Shown here: piece by piece, positions 57,601 to 64,000 of the stretch
Layout of the letters: each line of letters opens with the position of its first letter
Numbering within the stretch: the first letter of the stretch is position 1
Assembly (NCBI GenBank): GCA_963921505.1
Contig: OY997385.1
Span: 5,994,501 to 6,058,500 of the forward strand
DNA from: Phakellia ventilabrum
Taxonomy: Eukaryota; Porifera; Demospongiae; Axinellida; Axinellidae
Length of the DNA stretch: 64,000 bases
Reading direction: 5' to 3'
The notes under the pieces: model-generated
The model's input: the letters and a program-made list of their open reading frames with translations, nothing else
Databases searched by the model: none
Told to the model about the DNA's origin: nothing
Translations under genes and position numbers: made by a program

Positions 57601-60600
57601 TCCGTGATCCCGGACTTTAGGCAAGTTAGAATTTCCGTGACCATCCCGCCGTCCCGGAAATTAGGTACGCGTATTTTCCGGATATGTCCCGTCCCGTCCC
57701 GGAAATTAGGTATGCCCTTATAAGTTGCTAACCTGAAGAATATACCATATATAGCTGGGAAACTCAATCTTTCCCTCCTTCCCTCCCTTCCTCCCTGTTT
57801 CCCTCCCTCCCTCCCTCCCACCCTCCCTCCTCTCACTGTCGTGCCCCTTCCCTTTCTGTTAGGGGTCTCTGGCAAGCAGCCAGATGCGAGAAGGAGACCT
57901 GAGTGACGTGGTTCGGTTCTGCCTGTCCTTTCGCCTTCTGGAGTTCACTTCCTCAGAAGCAGTCACCCAGATGGTCATATGGAGAGAGGTATGTCAGGCT
58001 GTCCTTGTATTGGGCTAACACACGGGCTGAAAACTTGCTCAATGATCACTGTGGATAATTTCCCTGGAGCCTTATAAAATTTGCCAAAAACTGGAAACTT
58101 CATTTTTGCCAAAATTGGCAACAATTAAACTCTTTCCGGCCAAGTTGTAATACAGCCATAAGGCTTATGTGAATTTATATGGCCTTCTTTATATTAGGCA
58201 TTAATATAAAGTACATGCTGTTCTCCATTTTATACCGGTAACGTGCCCATGGTATTAAGCCATTTTCTGAGCAGGCTGAAGTTTTCAAAATGGCTCCCAT
58301 GCATGTCCCCTACACTTCTCTCCAGATCCATCTCTCTAGTACCAGGAATTCCGATCCGGAACAGACCGATCCCGTCTACGCTGAGCACAGGGGAAGAAGC
58401 TTTCTGCTCATTGTTGGACAGGTATGGAATGGGAATGGAATGTTGTATGGAATGGAGTCTAATATGAAATGGAATAGAGACTGTATAAGAATGGAATGCA
58501 GTCTGTTCAAGTGCGTCCTGAAGTGCATAATACGTGAGTACTAGCATACATCAATTATACAAAGAAACTTCGGGCTAGCCTACATATTTAGGTGTAGCTA
58601 AAAATATCATAAAACTTTGAAAATGACTAAGTGAAGCCTGATATTAAGAGCCACTCTATATGTCCTTACTTTCTGACATAAATTTTTTATTGACGGTGTC
58701 TGCTCACATCTCTTTCAGGAGCATGTAGTAATCTGTATGCTAATGGAGTGTAGCCATGGCGACCAGGCCCCACCCACTGTGGATGCGACATACATTAACA
58801 AGGGCAGGAACCTGATTCTTGAGCTGAGGGCACAGGACCTCCTATCTCAGCTCGAGAGAAAGTCAGTCAATGAGATTTTGTTTCTACCTACACTCATTCC
58901 CAGGCTCCCCAACTTTTTTGCACAGAGTAACTCTGTGCGAAAATTGAAAGCTGGGGAGTGGAGCCTTGGAACGAGGTTACATGTGGTTTCAACATGTGTA
59001 GACAACTAAAATGAACCAAGCATTCATGGACCAGTATGCAGCCTTAGGTTATTTGTTACTGGATGGCCTTTAATTCCTGTTTCATTGGAACCAGGGGTGG
59101 CAGAAAACCTGCTATCACATGTGAAACATTATCATTTCTGCATTTTGAAAGGCCATGATAAGAGTCTGCTTTTGTTGTTGCCACTTAAAAAACTGTTGTC
59201 TCTTAAATAACATTAGTGTAATTGTATTTCTCTCACCCTACACAGCCGTGATTGACACTTATTTCTCCTTCTCTCCTTAGAAGCCTCCTCTCCACCCCTC
59301 TGCCCAGCCTCTCCTCTGCAGACATTGTCCTAGCCTCCCTCTTTACAGCTACTACCAGCTCTGCTGGTCCTACGGTCAAGCAAAGGAAGAACTCCCAGCA
59401 AATAGAGCCACCTGCTGGTGTGTGATGTAATTATGACATAATGCACATAATGTAATTGTGACATAATTAAACATGATGTAATTGTGACGTAATTACACAT
59501 GATGTAATTGTGATATAGTAGATATAAATATATGGGTACACATGCATACACACAGATGATTCAGAATCAGATGATGACGATGCTAGCCACCAAAACTCCC
59601 CATTTTCTCCTGTTGATCGGGGCCGAAGCTACACCCTATTCAAACCCACGTTCAAACCTCGGCGAAAGAGGGAGCTCTCGCTGCCTAGCGTACCCACCCT
59701 CAACCACCTCAAGGCAGCTGCCTCTATTAGACCTGCAAACACGTGAGTTAAGAGGTTGCTTCTGGGACCCCAAAAGGCTGGCTAGCTGCTATAGCCTTGT
59801 TCCCAGGCTGTCCTCACACGCGAAAAAAGCGAGGAAAAGTAAGCCTCATTTTTCCGCATGTGGAGAGAGCCTGGGAATGAGGCTATGGCTACTGTATCTA
59901 CTAACATATTATTGAAGTTCTGCAATTGGTAGCCTTGTTCCCAGGTCCCTGTGTGTTACAGAATGTGAGCAAGCGAGAAGTACATGTAACCACTCACTTG
60001 TATCGCATCAAGTGGGGGTGTGGAGGAGGAGGGGGGTGTGGAGGAGGGGGGTGTGGTGGAGGGGGGGGCCCACGGTCGTCAAGTATGCAGCACTACGTGC
60101 TCTGTAATACAAGTGCAGTGTTTTAGTACTCAAAGCTCAGCTAGAGCTGAATTATATATGCCACTCATGAGTACTATAGATACCGTTTTAGATTTCATGG
60201 ATACCCATAAAATTTAACCGTTCTACCCTCCGCGTCATGCACGTGAGAAAACGTCCCAGGCCCACAGCTACGCTAGAGTAAACACACACGTGGGCCTGAA
60301 CACTATTGTAACTGCCTACCTCTTTCTCCCTTAGGCTTACCTCCGGGTTGGAGAACCTCCTTCTGCACTATGTGAGCCTGAACCCTGGCCGGGGCGTGAT
60401 GATCTGCCCAACCCATGCCACGCCTCCTGGAGCCGTGCACTCGGAGCTGTTGCTGTGCTTCCAGCGTACGGCTCTCGCTGTGAGAGAGGTGCTGATGGGG
60501 AGGGTGGGAGGGAGTGATGGTGTGGATGATGAGAGCGAGGAGGGCTCGGAGTGGGGGAGCGAAGAAGGAGAGGAGGTGGAGAAGGAAGCGGAAGAGAAGG

Positions 60601-61389
60601 TATCTCATACGGGGGTCTTGTCCTTTTTATGAATATAGTGTTCTCCCACTAGTACATGTATTGTGCCGTGTGCCGCTGTGTCTTGTCCTTTTTATTCAAG
60701 GTATTCAGTAATAGGTCTGTATAGGCTCACTGGGATGAGCCTGAGTACATTAGTACAGTGAAACCTCTATAATGTGGTCACTCTATAGAGCAGCCACCTC
60801 TCTATTAAGGCCACCTTGTTGGGTCCCAATGTACATACTGCTAATGCCTCTATAATACAGCCACCCTCTATATTGCAGCCATAAAATGTTGGCGCGAGGG
60901 TGACCACAATATAGAGGTTCCACTGTAGGACGGTTCTGTGCCTGCATACGTACAATGTAGATGTGTGTTGCATACGTATCTCTCTGTGCCTTGCTTATAA
61001 CATTATACCTGGATGTGAACCGACTTCACTCAATGGTTGACCTCGTCCTCTCCAGGCCCCCCGCTCTCCTTTCTCTGAGCAGGCCAGCTCGGCGATGGAG
61101 TATGGCGTCATGATGCAGTGTTCGGTGCAGCACTTGACTCGTGAGAAGCACAAAAACGTTCCAATTCTCAGCTACTGGGTGGTTGGGTGAGTGGCTCGTG
61201 ATTATAAGTGTTGCATAAGGTTGCCTATAGCTCACCGCTAGAGCTTTGGAATGAGGCTAAGGTCATTAATATTTGGCTAGAACTCAGATGGTCCACTGTT
61301 TTTTAAAAAACTATATATTAAAATGGACCTTTTGTTCATTATGAGCCTTGTCCCCAGAAAGTAGCTACAAAGTGGAGACTGGGGGTATT

Positions 61390-61421
<32 letters not shown>

Positions 61422-61551
61422 CACTTACATGCACACCCACAGCCGCCTGTTTCCAGATACCCATCAAGAACTGTATGTCTGTTTCCAAGACAGCGTATCA
61501 CAGAATGTTGTTGAGATGGCATTCAGACTGCTATTTGGCTCACCGGGCTAG
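48620..61551 (+). CDS. INTU: Inturned planar cell polarity protein
   Basis: Inturned works with Fuzzy and Wdpcp (the CPLANE complex) at the ciliary base, controlling cilium assembly and planar polarity. Nineteen exons join with matching phases to exactly 1,000 codons (human 942): 48620-48795, 49071-49283, 50166-50392, 50876-51202, 51583-51662, 52139-52366, 52736-52857, 53158-53250, 53601-53678, 54009-54159, 56625-56738, 57863-57988, 58326-58421, 58719-58861, 59281-59417, 59556-59742, 60335-60599, 61056-61186, 61443-61551. A Ser/Pro-rich start is followed by a PDZ domain (IREVVPGSPAAASQQLMSGD, then IMAVNGQTVDLETINDLL). Three longin-like segments typical of INTU/CCZ1 follow, with LLYLTLDTKEDD, LLLLAMPALV and FLLIVGQEHVVICMLME. 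The end is diagnostic: LTSGLENLLLHYVSLNPGRG, YWVVGRLFPDTHQELYVCF, AFRLLFG. Introns carry at least eight repeat elements. Exon 1 is the least certain, though its splice phase fits. Confidence 0.95.
49300..49660. mobile_element. Long member of foldback family A (about 361 bp)
   Basis: TGGCCTCGTTCCCAGGCTC to CCAGGAACAAGACTA, with target repeats TTTTTTTTG and CATTTTTTG (7 of 9). The body matches the copy at 17528-17861 over most of its length. It starts about 16 bp after the donor of INTU exon 2. Confidence 0.85.
50503..50613. repeat. 111-bp hairpin in INTU intron 3
   Basis: Arms beginning AATAGGGTAGGCTCCGAGTT are perfectly complementary for about 41 bp, then imperfect to the loop. Confidence 0.88.
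52103..52124 (+). repeat. (CT)n microsatellite
   Basis: A pure CT run upstream of the acceptor of INTU exon 6, where it serves as part of the pyrimidine tract. Confidence 0.85.
52495..52735 (+). repeat. About 38-bp minisatellite ending in a splice acceptor
   Basis: A C-rich unit with cores CCCTCCACACCCCTTGAAA and CCCCCTGAGTARAGC repeats about six times in INTU intron 6. Its last copy reads CCCCCTCAG at the acceptor of exon 7, where the other copies read CCCCCTGAG. The array seems to be made of duplicated acceptor-like sequence. Confidence 0.85.
53015..53150 (+). repeat. CA/CATA microsatellite at a 3' splice site
   Basis: About 135 bp of CA, CATA and CACG repeats run up to the acceptor of INTU exon 8 (CACACAAAG). 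It keeps false frames open on both strands. Confidence 0.88.
53346..53376 (+). repeat. Poly-G run
   Basis: More than 20 consecutive G. Runs of 9 or more G or C also occur near 1965, 13596, 19870, 21857, 22207, 24163, 25997, 27147, 53771, 53811 and 53912. Their lengths may be unreliable in the assembly. Confidence 0.85.
53707..53932. mobile_element. Foldback-type element with three G/C runs
   Basis: TAGCCTCACTCCAAGGCTCC to GGGAAAGAGGCTA bound 226 bp in INTU intron 9, starting 28 bp after the donor. Two G runs and one C run inside can pair. It looks like a divergent or composite member of family A. Confidence 0.65.
54214..54302. mobile_element. Foldback element (family A) with 9-bp target repeats
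   Basis: TAGCCACGTTCCCAGGCC and GGCCTGGGAACGAGGCTA, with inner arms CCCCGCTTTATT. Flanks ATCTCTTCC and ATCTTGTCC match at 7 of 9. It starts 54 bp after the donor of INTU exon 10. Confidence 0.85.
54303..56624 (+). other. Large repeat-filled INTU intron 10
   Basis: At about 2.5 kb this is the longest INTU intron. It contains GGGGCGAGCCTGAGTGAGCC (54338), akin to 20617; imperfect purine-rich repeats with GAAGGATAGCAGGTACCC twice (about 54694 and 54834); A-rich tracts (55890-55975); a tRNA-like segment (56155-56240); a 57-bp palindrome centred near 56436 around GGTACCCAGACCCGTCTGG; and a block 56480-56570 repeated at 20855-20940. I see no exon here. Confidence 0.6.
56155..56240 (-). mobile_element. 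tRNA-like segment, possibly a SINE remnant
   Basis: On the minus strand GGTTCGAGGCC fits a Pol III B box at 10 of 11 positions. An A-box-like TGGCGCGTTCG lies about 50 bp upstream, and GGTGGC pairs with GCCACC. The T-loop is too long for a working tRNA and no clear anticodon arm folds. It may be a tRNA-derived repeat or chance. Confidence 0.3.
56868..57717. mobile_element. 850-bp hAT-like element with about 140-bp inverted repeats
   Basis: GGGCATACCTAATTTCCGGG starts both inverted ends, which stay alike for about 140 bp. Each end holds CCTAATTTCCGGGACGG-type subrepeats in both orientations. Flanks CTATAAGT and TTATAAGT form an 8-bp target repeat with 7 matches, as hAT transposons make. The middle has no transposase frame, so this is a non-autonomous copy. 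It lies in INTU intron 11. Confidence 0.85.
58889..58979. mobile_element. Foldback element (family A)
   Basis: TACACTCATTCCCAGGCTCCCC and GGAGCCTTGGAACGAGGTTA form the ends, with inner arms AACTTTTTTGCAC / GTGCGAAAATT. It starts about 28 bp after the donor of INTU exon 14. Confidence 0.75.
59792..59885. mobile_element. Foldback element (family A)
   Basis: TAGCCTTGTTCCCAGGCTG to GAGCCTGGGAATGAGGCTA in INTU intron 16, about 50 bp after the donor. A second, longer member (TAGCCTTGTTCCCAGG at 59930, ending near 60300 with GTGGGCCTGAAC) follows in the same intron. Confidence 0.75.
60756..60925. mobile_element. Pogo/Tigger-like MITE
   Basis: CAGTGAAACCTCTATAATGT and the reverse of its partner CACAATATAGAGGTTCCACTG end a 170-bp element flanked by TA on both sides. 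CAGT...-type ends with a TA target are typical of pogo-class Tc1/mariner elements. It lies in INTU intron 17. Confidence 0.85.
61399..61431 (+). repeat. (CA)n microsatellite near an acceptor
   Basis: A clean CA run 10-15 bp upstream of the acceptor of the last INTU exon. Confidence 0.85.
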
Positions 61552-62789
61552 CTCACTGCAAAGCTACAGTACCGCCTCAATTTGTACATACTCAGCCAGT
61601 CTGTCATCAAATTTTCACTGTGTGCAGTCTAAAATGTTTGGCAAATGTACGTACACCGCAACATCCTGAGAATGCAGCTGTGTATAGTGCTTATTAAAGG
61701 GTGATTCTCCATATATGTAACACTCATTGGGAATACGTCATAATGACATCATTAGGTAGTCATGGGTGATGAGCGGTACGTACAATGTAAGTAGCCCCTT
61801 GTATGTGTGGTGACCTCGTGGGTCTATACGCGGCCGAACCTTGGTGGTTTAACTTAGAACCAACTTCATCAACACAACATGTTGCATAGGCATAGTCAGA
61901 CAAAGGAGACAAAAGAACAGTATGCACATGCGCAGAAATCCAGTACAACGATTACATAATATGAGGTAATGCATGATTATACCACAGTATGTCACAGAAA
62001 TACTTCAGAAATGACATGCCCTCCCTGCTCCTACCTCCATGCATGACATTGGCTCAAGATTGTACATTAACTCCCTAGCTGACCCTATTGGCATGTTGTA
62101 CAAAATAATATTATTATACTGAACAATCATTTTTAGTATTGTGTGTGGGACTTTAAGCTAGGTTAGGTTAATTGAGTTTCACGGTGTATAGTTACGAATG
62201 ATATAATATGAGCTCTTGGTATTAACAAGCACAGCACATTCCAGTCATTGCAGTTGTACTAGGCCTCACTACAACTCCATAAACTGTGCTTTGCCTTTCA
62301 GTTTGAACCCACAAATTAAGAAAATAGTACATCTTCCACTGCATGCATATGGTGCAGCACGAGAAAAAGCCTTTGAGAAGACATCACGATCAGTAGTGTT
62401 CTCAGTAGCTGTATTTGTACATTTCTAGGCGAGCACTGTAAGTTATCATATTACGATAATGTACCAAACCTTTGGTGAAATCACACAGCTATATACAGGG
62501 ATGGAATTAATGTTTCAATGTTTATAGTTTAGCCCTACTGAGCCAGCATACCTGTGATGCATAGAATATTAGCTGGCTGTTCCTGTGCATACTTTTATGT
62601 ACGTTTCAGACAGAATGAGGTTCCATTTCTACGCATGCAATTGTACTGTAGGGTGAAGTGACTGGTTTATATGTTCCTAGCGATAGTCAAATGCAGAATC
62701 TGATGAAGAAATGACTGTGGGCAACGCAGAGAGGGGGAGAGTTGACACTTACTGCAGGGAGCCAACACCCGACTTGAAACTTTGTACGA
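61552..62789. other. Convergent gap between INTU and the TRAF-like gene
   Basis: 1.2 kb without a supported gene. Open frames are below 75 codons and lack family motifs. ATTAAA near 61693 could be a poly(A) signal for INTU. I see no foldback of family A here, unlike in the neighbouring introns. Confidence 0.5.
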
Positions 62790-64000
62790 TCACCTACTGA
62801 TCTTGACTTCAACTTTGGAAATACAGAAGTGCAAACAGTCATTCCTGAGGTATTCGATGTTCTTTGCTGCATTATAACCAAGCTGGGCATGCGCTATAAA
62901 CTTCGGAATGCCCAGTCCACCTTCTGCCACCTCCCCTGTGCGAACCCGACCAACAGCCTCCATCGCAGCACCGAGAGTGAAGCGGATTGCCTCCTCGAAA
63001 GTACCCTCGCTCTTTCTCTGGTTCAGAAGTTGGACTGTTACGCTTCCCCTAAACGGCCACCTGAGGTGGTCATCGTATTCTCCCTGCATGAGGTTGATGT
63101 AGACAGAAATATGGTCTCCGTAGCCTTCCTCAGAACCGTTGGCATCCACACTGAGGCACAATCGGTAGCCACCAATGTGGCTATAGAACGGAGGACCAAG
63201 CCACTGCAAGTCATTAGCCTTGCACTTATCAAACTTTGGCATAACAAACTCAAACGGAGGCACAAACACGGTGGATTTCAGCTGCAGAGAGTCTGCCTTC
63301 ACCTCCTCCAACTCTTCCTGCACAGAGTCCAGTCTAGCCTTGAGGTCTAAAACTTCTCGGTCTCTTTCTTCCAGTCTCCGGACGAGATCTTCAATCCGTG
63401 TGTCTTTCTCCTGGAGTTTCTTGTCCAACATCTGCTGAAATTCAGACGGAAATTGCTCGCAAAGTGCGAGGCACTTCTGTGACACCATTGCAAGGTGGTC
63501 TTGTATGCACTCTCGGACGTGTTGTGCCATGTCCTTGCGACAAGACTGAATCTGGCAGCCGGCATAGGAAAACTGGCATTCAATAACCTGGAGGGGGCAC
63601 TCACTGTTTAAATGGTGGTCCAAGTATCGCCTTTCAATTTCAGCCTCTCCGCAATGGTTTGGGCAGGTGAGCGGATATTTCTCACACACCTTCCAGTGTT
63701 TCGCACTCATGTCTTCGTAAACGCCTTTGTAGTCACAAAACTTGCAAATGTAGGGTCTCCTCGGACACGATAACTGGTGTGCAGCTAGTTCACCATGTTG
63801 GAGACGAACGCCACACAAATAGGCGCAGTCAACTATCATGAACTTGCAGTCTCCTGTCTTGACGTCCAAGTGTCTTTCCAGTTCCCCAAGGGAACCAATC
63901 CAAGGACAGCCGTTGTCAGTCCGCGGGCAGGTGACCTTCAGTTCGTTCACCTTCCGGACAAAATACTTGTCGAGCATGGTAGAAAAGGTGGGGGAGCTGC
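62790..64000 (-). CDS. TRAF-family protein with MATH domain (5' end outside the window)
   Basis: TRAF proteins link cell-surface or innate immune receptors to ubiquitin signalling through a RING, TRAF-type zinc fingers, a coiled coil and a C-terminal TRAF-C/MATH domain. The visible 395-400 residues hold several zinc fingers (CPRTDNGCPWIGSLGELERH, then CPRRPYICKFCDYKG and CPNHCGEAEIERRYLDHH), a coiled coil at about residues 165-235 (EDLVRRLEERDREVLDLKAR), and a MATH domain to the end (GGYRLCLSVDANGSEEGYGD, YDDHLRWPFRGSVTVQLLNQ). The frame stays open past the Met at 63977 to the window edge. In this family the segment MLDKYFVRKVNELKVTCP follows a RING directly, so that Met is probably internal and the RING lies outside. 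Finger layout suggests the TRAF4/TRAF-like group; the exact subtype is open. Confidence 0.9.
   Translation of the reverse strand, partial: SSPTFSTMLDKYFVRKVNELKVTCPRTDNGCPWIGSLGELERHLDVKTGDCKFMIVDCAYLCGVRLQHGELAAHQLSCPRRPYICKFCDYKGVYEDMSAKHWKVCEKYPLTCPNHCGEAEIERRYLDHHLNSECPLQVIECQFSYAGCQIQSCRKDMAQHVRECIQDHLAMVSQKCLALCEQFPSEFQQMLDKKLQEKDTRIEDLVRRLEERDREVLDLKARLDSVQEELEEVKADSLQLKSTVFVPPFEFVMPKFDKCKANDLQWLGPPFYSHIGGYRLCLSVDANGSEEGYGDHISVYINLMQGEYDDHLRWPFRGSVTVQLLNQRKSEGTFEEAIRFTLGAAMEAVGRVRTGEVAEGGLGIPKFIAHAQLGYNAAKNIEYLRNDCLHFCISKVEVKISR

Noticed and set aside
28-64000. Retroviral, LTR or Polinton-like fossils
   Set aside because: I saw no reverse transcriptase, integrase, capsid or envelope motifs and no long direct terminal repeats.

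Overview
This window is nuclear DNA from an animal. It is gene-dense, its genes are rich in introns with GT-AG borders, and its introns are full of short palindromic repeats. The genes include those for cilia and planar polarity (INTU, CFAP119), a TRAF-type signalling protein and a small family of carotenoid oxygenases. Together these suggest a ciliated, early-branching metazoan; a sponge seems most likely to me, but nothing here proves it. I rebuilt exon chains by translating between splice sites. For the main genes the phases close exactly: TAF1 35 exons and 1,922 codons, INTU 19 exons and 1,000 codons, RBM41 11 exons and 376 codons, GTF2E2 6 exons and 304 codons, CFAP119 3 exons and 279 codons, and two carotenoid oxygenases with 13 exons each and 543 and 564 codons.

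Layout from left to right: an MRG-domain (MSL3-like) gene (-, 1284-3213); BORCS8 (+, 3484-4068); GTF2E2, TFIIE-beta (-, 4446-7356); an intronless UNC45 (+, 7620-10397); CFAP119 (-, 10666-12681); TAF1, the largest TFIID subunit (+, 12837-30410); three tandem BCO/RPE65-family carotenoid oxygenases (-, 30674-44974); RBM41 (-, 45272-48463); INTU (+, 48620-61551); and a TRAF-like gene running off the right edge (-, 62790-64000). From 1.3 to 30.7 kb the genes alternate strand, so each has a divergent partner at its 5' end and a convergent one at its 3' end. Divergent start-to-start gaps are only about 155-265 bp for GTF2E2/UNC45, CFAP119/TAF1 and RBM41/INTU, which implies shared promoters. Three neighbours act in transcription (an MRG chromatin reader, TFIIE-beta, TAF1), but I see no operon-like coupling.

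The main non-genic feature is a family of foldback elements with ends close to TAGCCTCGTTCCCAGGC / GCCTGGGAACGAGGCTA. About 25-30 copies lie in 64 kb and many have 9-bp target duplications. Many sit within 10-60 bp downstream of a 5' splice site; in one case the target duplication is the splice donor itself, and in another one arm has expanded into a roughly 20-copy minisatellite. Other elements include an 850-bp hAT-like element with about 140-bp inverted repeats, a pogo-like MITE, an about 1-kb TA-flanked element with a second MITE nested in it, and several nearly perfect palindromes. The three carotenoid oxygenase genes share a GC-AG intron. The leftmost copy shows several signs of decay.
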